DNA from: Rhodococcus sp. PAMC28707
GTDB lineage: Bacteria > Actinomycetota > Actinomycetes > Mycobacteriales > Mycobacteriaceae
DNA length: 64,000 nucleotides
Reading direction: 5' to 3'
Assembly (NCBI RefSeq): GCF_004795915.1
Contig: NZ_CP039253.1
Location: 1,240,001 to 1,304,000, forward strand
A program made the position numbers and the translations under genes. How positions within the stretch are numbered: the first letter of the stretch is position 1; each line of letters opens with the position of its first letter. Of this stretch, positions 9,695 to 18,018 are shown piece after piece. The notes beneath the pieces are model-generated. The model saw nothing but the letters and a program-made list of their open reading frames with translations, was not told where the DNA came from and did not search any database.

Positions 9695-10633
9695 ATGAAC
9701 GAGCAGCGCAGGCGCAGCACAGTCGTCACAGACGACGGCACCACGCTGGCCGTACACGAGAGCGGACGCCTCGATGCCGACCTGACAGTGGTGTTCGTGC
9801 ACGGTCACTGCCTACGGATGGAATCCTGGTTCGACGTCCGAGACGAACTCGAGCAGTCATGGGGAGCAGACGTTCGGATGGTCTTCTACGACCACCGCGG
9901 GCATGGTGCGTCCGGGTCCGCCGACGCCGAGTCCTACACGATAGACACTCTCGGCCGCGACCTCGGAGCAGTGGTACGAGCAGTGGTCCCGACCGGCAGA
10001 TACGTGATCGTCGGGCACTCGATGGGCGGAATGACCACGATGTCCTACGCCCGTCAGCACCTCGGCGAAGTAGGCGAACGCCTGGTGGGCGTTGGATTGG
10101 TCGCCACCGCATCCTCGGGGTTGGCCGAGGAGGGCCTCGGCGTCTGCCTCGCACATCCGCTGCTCGCGATGTTCCAGTCCGCGGTTCGACGTGCCCCGTC
10201 GATCATGGGGATCACCAAGCGCATGAGCCGGGGGGTGTGCGCCCCCATCGTCCGGGCCGCCGGGTGCGGATCCCGCCGCGTCAGACCACGGGTCGTCGCA
10301 CTGGCGACAGCGATGCTCAACGACACCTCCGTCGTCACGATGGCAGGATTCCTCGGTTCACTGCACGACTTCGACGAGAGAAACAGCCTCGCTGCCCTGG
10401 CCGTCGTACCGACCTTCGTGCTGTGTGGGTCCGAGGACTTGATGACGCCCATCCGCCACTCGCATGTCATTGCAGCCCTACTGCCCGCCGCCCGAATGGT
10501 GAGTATCGAGAACGCCGGGCACATGGTGATCCTCGAACGCGCAGCAGAAGTAGCCGACGCGATCCGTACTCTCGTCGTGGCAGCGGAGACCGCCGCAACC
10601 ACTACCGGTGCCGCCCTACAGATCGCGTTGTGA
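9695..10633 (+). CDS. Alpha/beta hydrolase
   Basis: A 312-residue alpha/beta hydrolase. The oxyanion segment VFVHGH is near residue 35, the nucleophile elbow GHSMGG has serine at 109, GSEDLMTP supplies the acid, and ENAGHMVILE supplies the catalytic histidine near the C-terminus. The middle, with a cysteine-containing stretch near 195-220, forms a cap region of unknown specificity. It is divergent from the sigma factor gene, with about 229 bases between, so the two might share control. Its last 18 bases overlap the end of the opposing FHA gene. No substrate can be assigned. Confidence 0.85.
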   Translation: MNEQRRRSTVVTDDGTTLAVHESGRLDADLTVVFVHGHCLRMESWFDVRDELEQSWGADVRMVFYDHRGHGASGSADAESYTIDTLGRDLGAVVRAVVPTGRYVIVGHSMGGMTTMSYARQHLGEVGERLVGVGLVATASSGLAEEGLGVCLAHPLLAMFQSAVRRAPSIMGITKRMSRGVCAPIVRAAGCGSRRVRPRVVALATAMLNDTSVVTMAGFLGSLHDFDERNSLAALAVVPTFVLCGSEDLMTPIRHSHVIAALLPAARMVSIENAGHMVILERAAEVADAIRTLVVAAETAATTTGAALQIAL

Positions 10634-11239
10634 GATGCCACCGCTCTGCAGGGCACGTTCGGCGAGCCTGACCCGCTTCTGATTCTGCGGTAAGTCCTCG
10701 ACCCCGAACTTGGCGAACAACACGCGCAGGTGAGTCTTGACCGCATCGATGCTCAGGAAGATTTCCGCTGCTATCTGCTGATTCGACGACGGGTTTGCAA
10801 ACGTCGCGTTGTGTTTGTAAGGCCTGCACAACGCGACGAGCACGGCACGTTGAGTGTCGGTCAGTGTCTTCGCTTTGGGGAGGTCCGCGGAGATGCGAGT
10901 GGCCTCGTCACGTAGTCCGGAGTAATCGTGGAAGGTCAGAGTCGATCCACCGACGCGGATCGTGTCCCCCTGCCGCAGACTTCTCCTGCCGGTGAGCCGG
11001 TCCCCGTTCAGGTAGGTGCCGTTCCTGGACAGTCCGTCGTCGACGAGAGTCCAGTGCGTTCCCATCCGTTCGATGGCCGCATGAAGCCGTGAGACCTCGT
11101 GATCGGTTTCGAACGCGATATCGGCCTGCGGGGAGCGTCCGACGGTGAGTCGGACGCGCTCGGGCGAGAGGATCACCTCGTGTCGCACGCCGTCGGACCC
11201 TTCGTACTGCAGGCGCGCATTATCTTCGGTGCTCACCAC
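10616..11239 (-). CDS. FHA domain protein with C-terminal helix-turn-helix
   Basis: A 207-residue two-domain protein. Residues about 25-105 form a forkhead-associated domain with the phosphothreonine-binding landmarks VGRSPQAD, EVSRLHA and SRNGTYLNG. Residues about 120-207 contain a winged or LuxR-like HTH (NQQIAAEIFLSIDAVKTHLRVLFAKFG). The architecture suggests a DNA-binding protein controlled by Ser/Thr phosphorylation. Two consecutive GTG codons (11239, 11236) follow a GGGAGG site; the second has better spacing. The 3' end overlaps the convergent hydrolase gene by 18 bases, so antisense interference is possible. Confidence 0.82.
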   Translation of the reverse strand: MVSTEDNARLQYEGSDGVRHEVILSPERVRLTVGRSPQADIAFETDHEVSRLHAAIERMGTHWTLVDDGLSRNGTYLNGDRLTGRRSLRQGDTIRVGGSTLTFHDYSGLRDEATRISADLPKAKTLTDTQRAVLVALCRPYKHNATFANPSSNQQIAAEIFLSIDAVKTHLRVLFAKFGVEDLPQNQKRVRLAERALQSGGISQRDL

Positions 11240-11288
11240 ACCTCCCTCCGCTCCTTACCAGGACGTTCGTGAAAAGCATACGCACGCC

Positions 11289-11325
11289 GAACGGCCCGCC
11301 CCCAACATTCGGGAGCGGGCCGTTC
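11289..11325 (-). terminator. Terminator hairpin of the secreted-protein gene
   Basis: Perfect 11-bp inverted repeat (arm GAACGGCCCGC at 11289-11299, partner at 11315-11325, loop 15) just past the stop of the gene ending at 11337. It lacks a clean U-tract, so strength is uncertain. Confidence 0.6.
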
Positions 11326-11336
11326 AGGAAAGAAAT

Positions 11337-12005
11337 CTATTTCTTGGCGGGCGGAGCGTTGAGGAGGGTGATGAACGGGCCTGCGTTCGCTGCGAGGGCA
11401 CCGAGGCCACCGATAGCGGTTCCCGCGAGAGACGCTGTCGATCCGAGAAGCAGCGCGCCGCCGACACAGCCGGCCAAAGGTGCGAACCCGAACAGCAGGA
11501 GCGCCGGGGCGGAGACTGTTCCGGCAGCGAGAGCACCGAGGAGGCAGCCACCGACGATACCTGTTGCAGCGCCGAGGAACCCGCCGACGGAGGCGGTCAA
11601 ACTCAGGTTGTCCTTGACCCCGGAGACTGCAGCAGGCAGATCCACCTGCTGCAGTCCGGGAAGCTGCGTGGAGACCGGCGTCGCGGAAACCGGTGAGACG
11701 TCGGCCGTCAGAACGGCATGGTTGCCGTCGATATCGGCGGCGACGGGATGGGAGAAGCCGTCGAATGCAAGGGCAAGCGGCACCGAATCGACCAGCGCGC
11801 CATCGGCGTCACGAACGACGAGGTGGTTGTTCTCATTACTGAGGCTTCCTGCCGAGGTATCGACGATTACCTGATTGCCGCTCTGGCTGACGTTCCAACC
11901 CACGGGAGCCGGGGCGGGCGCCGGATCTGCGTAGGACGTTCCCATAGCGGTCGTCATCGCTGCAATGACCAACGCAGATGTTGCCGCGAATCGTGTGAGC
12001 TTCAT
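11337..12005 (-). CDS. Secreted protein of unknown function
   Basis: A 222-residue exported protein. Residues 1-26 are a Sec signal peptide with a probable cleavage after TSYA, before DPAPAPAP. A beta-rich region follows (about 35-110), then an Ala/Gly-rich hydrophobic half (about 135-222) with Gly-x-Gly spacing and two cysteines, which could insert in a membrane or envelope. It resembles lineage-restricted secreted proteins of Rhodococcus and Nocardia. Function not recognised. A single-gene unit with its own terminator, transcribed away from amt's 3' end. Confidence 0.75.
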   Translation of the reverse strand: MKLTRFAATSALVIAAMTTAMGTSYADPAPAPAPVGWNVSQSGNQVIVDTSAGSLSNENNHLVVRDADGALVDSVPLALAFDGFSHPVAADIDGNHAVLTADVSPVSATPVSTQLPGLQQVDLPAAVSGVKDNLSLTASVGGFLGAATGIVGGCLLGALAAGTVSAPALLLFGFAPLAGCVGGALLLGSTASLAGTAIGGLGALAANAGPFITLLNAPPAKK

Positions 12006-12204
12006 GTCCCTCGTCTTCCGATGCTCTGGCTTCCTGCCCAGGAACTCTGGGCTCGGCGAAAAAGCTACGGGACGTATGGGGACCGGAATGCGGCACGAGG
12101 ATGTACTACTTCGTGCCAGAAGATGAACAACTCTCCACCTCTACGCTAATGGGACAGAAAGGATCTCGTGGTGCCACCCCGGCGAGAGGGACTGGTTGGT
12201 TCAT

Positions 12205-13542
12205 TTACTTCTTGCCGAACAAACCCGGCCCATTGGATCCGCCGTGGCCGACGGCGAAGTCGTATGCCGACTCCGCATGTTCATGCTCGTCGAGACCGTC
12301 GGCCTCGTGCTGTGCATCGGCCCGGACACCCATGAACTTGCGCAGTCCGAGGGCGATGACGGCGGTGACAGTGCCGGTATAGGACATGACCGCGATCACT
12401 GCGACGAACTGCACCCACAGTTGGTGGAATCCGCCGCCGTACAGCAATCCGTCCACGCCCGCGGGCATCTCGGAACTGGCGAGCAGACCGATCATCAGGG
12501 TTCCGACGATCCCGCCGACTAGGTGCACGCCGACGACGTCGAGAGAATCGTCGTAGCCGAACCTGTATTTGAGTCCGATCGCCATCGCACAGAGCGCACC
12601 GGCGACGATGCCGATGCCCGCCGCACCGATTGGGGACACTGCAGTACACGAGGGCGTGATGGCAACGAGCCCCGCGACAGCGCCGGAGGCGGCACCGAAC
12701 GATGTAGCCCGTCCGTCACGAATCTTTTCCACCACCAGCCACGCTGCCATCGACATCGCACCTGCGCCGAGAGTATTGACGAGTGCTACTGCAGCCACAC
12801 CGTCGGCGGCGAATGCCGAACCGGCATTGAATCCGAACCACCCGAACCACAGCAGGCCCGCACCGAGCATGACGGCAGGGAGATTGTGTGGCCGCATGGC
12901 CTCTCGCGGCCATCCGCGGCGATTTCCCACCACGAGGGCGAGAACCAACCCTGCCATGCCCGCGTTGATTTCGACGGCGGTGCCTCCGGCAAAGTCGATT
13001 GCACCCAGCCTGTTCGATATCCACCCACCCGTCCGGGAGACGAGGCCGTCGATGGAGAACACCCAGTGCGCGACCGGGAAGTACACGAAGGTAGCCCAGA
13101 GTGCGGCGAACAGGACCCACGGAATGAAGCGCATACGGTCCGCGACAGCCCCGGAGATCAGCGCCACGGTAACCATCGCGAACCCGGCTTGAAACGCCGC
13201 GAATACGAGCGCAGGAATCGTGCCGACCAACGGGATCGATATCGAACCTGCTGCCGAGGTATAGACCCCACCGAGCAAGCCGTCGAAACCGGCGAAGGTC
13301 AGCGGGTTACCGATCCAGCCATCGATCACATTCTCGCCGAACACCATCGAGTATCCAAAGGCCAACCAGAGCACCCAGACGACAGCGATTGCGGACAGGC
13401 TCATCATCATCATGTTCAGAACGCTCTTCGCGCGAACCATCCCGCCGTAGAAGAACGCAAGACCGGGCGTCATCAACAGAACGAGAGCAGTGCACGCCAG
13501 CATCCATGCGGTATCGCCCGTGTCGGGCGCCCCGGTGATCAC
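12205..13542 (-). CDS. amt: Ammonium transporter (Amt family)
   Basis: A 445-residue Amt/MEP/Rh channel with 11 predicted membrane helices. Visible family markers are MTPGLAFFYGGMVRAKSVLN near the N-terminus, YFPVAHWVF with the first pore histidine, and GVHLVGGIVGTLMIGL with the second. It conducts ammonium across the cytoplasmic membrane. The start is GTG at 13542, which shares four bases (GTGA) with the stop codon of the upstream enoyl-CoA hydratase gene, so translation is coupled. No glnK or glnD gene follows, unlike the usual amtB-glnK layout. Confidence 0.93.
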   Translation of the reverse strand: MITGAPDTGDTAWMLACTALVLLMTPGLAFFYGGMVRAKSVLNMMMMSLSAIAVVWVLWLAFGYSMVFGENVIDGWIGNPLTFAGFDGLLGGVYTSAAGSISIPLVGTIPALVFAAFQAGFAMVTVALISGAVADRMRFIPWVLFAALWATFVYFPVAHWVFSIDGLVSRTGGWISNRLGAIDFAGGTAVEINAGMAGLVLALVVGNRRGWPREAMRPHNLPAVMLGAGLLWFGWFGFNAGSAFAADGVAAVALVNTLGAGAMSMAAWLVVEKIRDGRATSFGAASGAVAGLVAITPSCTAVSPIGAAGIGIVAGALCAMAIGLKYRFGYDDSLDVVGVHLVGGIVGTLMIGLLASSEMPAGVDGLLYGGGFHQLWVQFVAVIAVMSYTGTVTAVIALGLRKFMGVRADAQHEADGLDEHEHAESAYDFAVGHGGSNGPGLFGKK

Positions 13543-14270
13543 TTACCGAGGAACTTCGGCGGACGCTTCTCTTTGCGTGCAAGCCGGGCTTCACGCAAGT
13601 CTTCGCTCTTCCACGCGGCGCCGAACGCTTCCCACTGCTCGGGCTTCGGCTCGTCGTGCGCACCGTCGTCGTTGAAGACGAGCTTGAGGTGCCGCAATGC
13701 TAGCGGCGCAAGCTCGGTGATCGACTGCGCCCACTGCTGCGCGACGTCCGTTCCGCCGCGTTTGTTGGCGAGTCCGCTGTGATGTGCCTGTTCTGCGTGC
13801 AGACGTTCGCCACCGAGGAGAATCGTCCGCGCGACCGAACCGCCTGCGAGCGAGGAGAGCCGCTTGATGGTCCAGTTGTTCACCGCGATACCCAGGCGGG
13901 TCGACGGGATCTCGAAGTAAGCCCCGTCCGCGACGACCCGAAGATCGCTTGCGATGGCGAGCTGAGTACCGGCACCGACCGCTGGACCGTTGACCGCGGC
14001 GATGACCGGGATCGGGACATTCTGCACCGTATGCAGAAGCGTGTTCAGGGTCTCGGGGAAGTCGCTCGCGAACGCGTCACCACTGAGATCTGCGCCTGCA
14101 CAGAAGCTCGAGCCCTGACCCGTGATGACGATTACCCGGGCGTCGCCGGCGACGGCATTTTCGATTCCCTCGCGCAGGGCCACACACAGTGCAGAATTGA
14201 GCGCGTTGCGGCGTTCCGGTCGCTGGAGTTCGAGTGTGACGACGTCGCCGTCACGAGTCTGTCCGATCAT
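13539..14270 (-). CDS. echA6: Enoyl-CoA hydratase/isomerase family protein, EchA6-like
   Basis: A 243-residue crotonase-fold protein, identical in length to M. tuberculosis EchA6 and matching it closely: RPERRNALNS at the N-terminus, FCAGADLSGDAFA for the oxyanion region, NNWTIKRLSSL, and the C-terminal EKRPPKF. In mycobacteria EchA6 is reported to lack hydratase activity and to carry acyl-CoA to FAS-II for mycolate synthesis. The same role would fit a mycolate-containing Rhodococcus. It overlaps amt by four bases. In M. tuberculosis it lies next to accD3 and near ctpE; here accD3 is about 49 kb away. Confidence 0.88.
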   Translation of the reverse strand: MIGQTRDGDVVTLELQRPERRNALNSALCVALREGIENAVAGDARVIVITGQGSSFCAGADLSGDAFASDFPETLNTLLHTVQNVPIPVIAAVNGPAVGAGTQLAIASDLRVVADGAYFEIPSTRLGIAVNNWTIKRLSSLAGGSVARTILLGGERLHAEQAHHSGLANKRGGTDVAQQWAQSITELAPLALRHLKLVFNDDGAHDEPKPEQWEAFGAAWKSEDLREARLARKEKRPPKFLGK

Positions 14271-14331
14271 GGCCTAGACGTTACCCAGCTGCAGCGACAG
14301 TGATGCTGCGCGGGCTGATCTACTGGTCGAT

Positions 14332-15011
14332 GTGATCGAAACGGATATTGCCGTGATCGGCGCAGGACAGGCCGGGCTGTCGGCCGGGTACCACCTGCAT
14401 CGGGCAGGGCGGCAGGCCGAAGAAGACTTCGTGATGCTCGACCGGTATCCGGCACCAGGCGGAGCCTGGCAGTACCGCTGGCCTTCGTTGACGCTGAGCA
14501 CCGTCAACAGGATCCACGGTCTGCCCGGCACGGAGTTCGCCGACACGTTGACGGGCGAGAATCCCGAGTCCGTCGTGGCAGCCGAGGCCGTGCCCCGCTA
14601 CTACCGCGCCTACGAGGACAAGTTCGACCTTAGGGTGCGACGGCCGGTCACGGTGAACGTCGTCTGCGACCGCGGACCACGCTTCCGCATCGAAGCCGGT
14701 GAGACAGTTCTGTCGGCACGAGGATTGATCAATGTCACCGGCACGTGGGAGAAACCGTTCATCCCGCACTATCGGGGCGCCGAGTTGTTCACCGGCCGGC
14801 AATTGCATACGAAGGATTTTCGAACGGCCGGCGAACACGTCATCGTCGTCGGCGGTGGCATCTCGGCCGTCCAGCTGCTCGACGAGATTTCTCAGGTCAC
14901 CAGCACGACATGGGTCACGCGTCGCGAGGCGAACTTCGCGAGGCGAACTTCGGACCCGAGGCCCGGCGGGCCGCGGTAACCGAGTTACTCGACGCACTGA
15001 ACAGTAGTTAG
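14332..15011 (+). pseudogene. Truncated, frameshifted FAD-dependent oxidoreductase
   Basis: The first about 197 codons encode a flavoprotein monooxygenase-like domain: Rossmann motif IGAGQAGLSAGYHL, APGGAWQYRW, and a second nucleotide-binding motif VVGGGISAVQLL. At 14923-14950 a 14-bp unit (CGCGAGGCGAACTT) is tandemly duplicated, shifting the frame; the shifted product ends at 14979. Deleting one copy restores TRREANFGPEARRAAV, the expected family sequence, which then stops at 15011. Relatives are about 350 residues, so roughly 130 C-terminal residues are also missing. The gene is therefore doubly broken and probably inactive. Confidence 0.82.
14923..14950. repeat. 14-bp tandem duplication causing a frameshift
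   Basis: Two exact adjacent copies of CGCGAGGCGAACTT (14923-14936 and 14937-14950). Because 14 is not a multiple of three, the flavoprotein reading frame is broken here. Confidence 0.92.
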
Positions 15012-15167
15012 AAATTTCAAGCAATCCAGCCACTTCTGCACTCGGTGTCATATACCTTCGAGCGTGTGTCCGACACGGACATCGTGCTGCACAACGCCCT
15101 CGTCCACTTCGGCGAAGCGTTCTGCACTCGAACTGATTTCACCGATAGACAACGAGGAAGCTCGATC

Positions 15168-15989
15168 ATGGGAAAGCTCGACGGGAAAGTAGCCTTCATC
15201 ACCGGTGCGGCGCGCGGCCAAGGCCGTAGCCACGCCATCAAGCTCGCGCAAGAAGGTGCCGACATCATCGCCGTCGACATCTGCGCACAGATCGATACGG
15301 TCCCCTACCCCCTGGCAACACCGGAAGATCTCGCGCAGACCGTCAAGGAGGTCGAGGCACTCGACCGGCGGATCATCGCCAAGGAAGTCGACGTCCGCGA
15401 CTACGACGCGCTGAAGACCATCGTCGACGGGGCGGTCGCCGAATTGGGTCCGATCGACATCATTCTCGCCAATGCCGGTATCGCACCCCTGGGCGCCGTG
15501 AACCCGGATCACGTCAAGACCTTCCGAGACGTCGTCGAGGTCAACCTGTTCGGCACGTGGAACACCGTCCACGCGGGTGTACCTTCCATGATCGAGAAGG
15601 GTCAGGGCGGATCCATCGTCCTGACGAGTTCCACCCAGGGCCTGTCCGGTGCAGGCGGCACCGGATCGGGAGCGGCCGACGGTTACGCGGCAAGCAAGCA
15701 CGCCCTCGTCGGGCTGATGCGTACGTTCACCAGTTGGCTGGCGCAGTACTCCATTCGAGTCAACAGTGTGCATCCGACGGGCGTGGGCACCCCGATGGTG
15801 CTCAACGAGGCCATGCAGAACTATCTCGTCACCAACCCCGAGGCCATTGCCCTGGCAGGCAATCTCCTGCCCGTCCCGATGATCGAGTCCATCGATATCA
15901 GCAACGCCATTGCCTGGCTCGTCTCGGACGAGGCCCGCTACGTCACGGGCGTCACACTGCCCATCGATGCCGGATACCTGGCGAAGTAG
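15168..15989 (+). CDS. Mycofactocin-coupled SDR family oxidoreductase
   Basis: A 273-residue short-chain dehydrogenase. The cofactor motif is TGAARGQGRSHA and the catalytic pair is in YAASK (about residue 170). The long insertion with YPLATPEDLAQTV after the second strand and the R-G-Q-G-R-S-H-A motif mark the mycofactocin-associated SDR group, whose bound NAD is recycled through mycofactocin. The ATG at 15168 follows GAGGAAG; the longer in-frame ORF starting at 15045 has no ribosome-binding site. The substrate is an alcohol or ketone, possibly steroidal given the island downstream. A related gene lies at 55310-56146. Confidence 0.87.
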   Translation: MGKLDGKVAFITGAARGQGRSHAIKLAQEGADIIAVDICAQIDTVPYPLATPEDLAQTVKEVEALDRRIIAKEVDVRDYDALKTIVDGAVAELGPIDIILANAGIAPLGAVNPDHVKTFRDVVEVNLFGTWNTVHAGVPSMIEKGQGGSIVLTSSTQGLSGAGGTGSGAADGYAASKHALVGLMRTFTSWLAQYSIRVNSVHPTGVGTPMVLNEAMQNYLVTNPEAIALAGNLLPVPMIESIDISNAIAWLVSDEARYVTGVTLPIDAGYLAK

Positions 15990-15998
15990 CGAGAACCC

Positions 15999-16958
15999 AT
16001 GGCACAGCTCGACGGTAAGACCCAGCTCGCTCCGTTGTCGATCGTCGAGATTCGCCGCCGGATCGCGGCGCGCCTCGTCGGGCGAGAGCACGAACTCGAT
16101 CTGCTGTTGGCCGCAGTTGCAGCCGGGCGGGACCTCCTGATCGAGGGTCCGCCCGGCACCAGCAAGAGCACTCTGCTCGGCGCGATCACCGCCGAGTGGA
16201 ACATCCCGCTACTGTTCGTCGAGGGCAACGCGGACCTGACCCCCGCCCGAATCGTGGGCCACCACAACCCTGCCCGAGTTCTTCGCGAGGACTACAGCGA
16301 GGACAACTTCGTGCCTGGGCCGCTTGTCGAGGCCATGCGCACCGGTGGATTTCTCTACATCGAGGAGTTCAACCGCGCACCGGAAGACACCTTGAACACG
16401 CTGCTCACCGCAATGGCAGAGCGACGCATCGCCATCCCGCGTGTCGGCACCGTGCACGCCCTCCCGACGTTCCGTTTGATCGCATCGATGAATCCCTACG
16501 ACAACGTCGGCACCACGCGATTGTCGACGAGCGTGCACGACCGGATGTGCAGACTCGCTATCGGGTACCAGGATGCCGAGGCGGAACGTGGAATCGTAGG
16601 CCTACGAACCGAATCCGACTCCCCACGCCTGATCGCAGATTCGGTGGCGATCACCCGAGCCACGCGCGAACACGAGGACATCACGCAGGGCAGCAGTGTG
16701 CGCGGCGCGATCGATCTGACCTTGATCGCGCAGCAGTTGGCTCTGCTCCGCTCCGTCGAACTCCCCGCGAGTACCGACGTCGAGCCCCCTCGTGATCTAC
16801 CGGCGAGCTACCAGCAGGTGATGCTCGACGCGCTCCTTCTCGCACTGTCCGGACGCATCCACGTCGACGAGACTTCCGAGGCGACACCGGAGATGATTCT
16901 GCGCTCCATCTGGGAGGACCACTTTTTGCTCCGCCCCGCCGCAGCGGCACCCGGTTGA
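15999..16958 (+). CDS. MoxR-type AAA+ ATPase
   Basis: A 319-residue AAA+ ATPase of the MoxR/CbbQ group. Walker A is GPPGTSKST near residue 50, Walker B is FLYIEEFNRA near 120, and sensor 1 is RLIASMNPYDN. Proteins of this type pair with VWA proteins to insert metals or remodel enzyme complexes. The gene begins nine bases after the SDR stop and is followed 60 bases later by a VWA gene, so the three are probably one operon. The client enzyme is not identifiable from the window. Confidence 0.85.
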   Translation: MAQLDGKTQLAPLSIVEIRRRIAARLVGREHELDLLLAAVAAGRDLLIEGPPGTSKSTLLGAITAEWNIPLLFVEGNADLTPARIVGHHNPARVLREDYSEDNFVPGPLVEAMRTGGFLYIEEFNRAPEDTLNTLLTAMAERRIAIPRVGTVHALPTFRLIASMNPYDNVGTTRLSTSVHDRMCRLAIGYQDAEAERGIVGLRTESDSPRLIADSVAITRATREHEDITQGSSVRGAIDLTLIAQQLALLRSVELPASTDVEPPRDLPASYQQVMLDALLLALSGRIHVDETSEATPEMILRSIWEDHFLLRPAAAAPG

Positions 16959-17018
16959 AGAGCCCTCACTGCCGACTCACCGGTCCGTAGGCCCGGAAAC
17001 CGAGGCACCGGCGGTGCG

Positions 17019-17951
17019 TTGAAGCCGTTGCGGCGCAAGCCGAAACAACTTACCGAGTCGCCGTCACTGTTCCGTCCCGGCGGTGGGGCCGGTGCGGAAC
17101 TGATCGCCGACGGACGTCCCGGGCAAGGGAAGACGGCCGGGGAGAACAACCCGTCGGCGCCGGGGCTCACCGAGGAAACTGCCGAGGTGATCGCACTCGC
17201 AGACGCCACCGCGCAAGAGTCGGCTTCGGACGCCGCGGCCCGAGCACGCGCTCGAAAGATCGCTGCTCGCTTGGCTGTTCGACGTCCCCGTCGCGACACT
17301 CATGCTCGACGCGGGGTCGGTGAACTGACTTCGCTCCGCTACCGGGGCAGCAGCGATGAGATCGACCTCGACCGCACGCTCGATGTGCTCGCTGCCATTC
17401 CGATGCCGGAGGACGACGACATCGTGGTACGAGAACGCCTGCACACCAAGCGGTCCGTCGTTCTCGTCGTCGACATCTCCGGATCGATGAAGGGCGAACG
17501 AGTGCGGACGGCCGCGGCGACCGTGGGCGCACTCGCAGGTGAACTGAATCGCGACAACCTTGCCGTGGTCGCATTCTGGTCCGATGCGGCCGTTCTCACG
17601 CGTTTCGGCGACCCGATGACGCCCCTCGGAATCCTCGATACCGTCCTGCGGATTCCGGCCCGCGGTCTGACCAACGTCCAGTTCGCGCTCGACACCGCGG
17701 CCGGGCTGCTACGGACGGTGTCCTCACCGGACTCGAGAGTGCTTCTACTTTCCGACTGCGTGCACAACGCCGGTCCCGATCCGCGCCCCACCGCGGCGAG
17801 GATTCCGCGCCTGGACGTCCTGCTCGACACCTCTGGTGAGAACGACGTCGACCTCGGCCACGACCTCGCTCGCCTCGGGCGCGGCCGTATCAAAGTCATC
17901 CGCACTTACCGCGACGTCGGCCCTGCATTGAGCGCACTGTTCGAGCGTTGA
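17019..17951 (+). CDS. VWA domain protein, MoxR partner
   Basis: A 310-residue protein whose C-terminal half is a von Willebrand A domain. The MIDAS motif DISGS lies in VVDISGSMKGERVRT and is followed by conserved Thr and Asp positions (GLTNVQFALD, LLSDCVH). The N-terminal 100 residues are charged, Ala/Arg-rich and probably disordered. It resembles the CoxE/ChlD-like partners of MoxR ATPases. The most likely start in frame is TTG at 17019, as no ATG or GTG fits, so the exact start is uncertain. A chaperone or metal-insertion role with the preceding ATPase is inferred. Confidence 0.75.
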   Translation: MKPLRRKPKQLTESPSLFRPGGGAGAELIADGRPGQGKTAGENNPSAPGLTEETAEVIALADATAQESASDAAARARARKIAARLAVRRPRRDTHARRGVGELTSLRYRGSSDEIDLDRTLDVLAAIPMPEDDDIVVRERLHTKRSVVLVVDISGSMKGERVRTAAATVGALAGELNRDNLAVVAFWSDAAVLTRFGDPMTPLGILDTVLRIPARGLTNVQFALDTAAGLLRTVSSPDSRVLLLSDCVHNAGPDPRPTAARIPRLDVLLDTSGENDVDLGHDLARLGRGRIKVIRTYRDVGPALSALFER

Positions 17952-18018
17952 CCGCACGGCGCCCGCCACCCTGACCTCTCTGGGCCAAAGCAACCGGCGG
18001 GCACCCTACGGCCGTAAA

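Noticed and set aside
12092..12117. GGCACGA inverted repeat downstream of amt
   Set aside because: Seven-bp arms, no U-tract, about 90 bases from the stop; could be chance.
17961..18002. Terminator between the VWA and fadA6-like genes
   Set aside because: Only a 7-bp GC stem with a 28-base loop and no U-tract; too weak to call.
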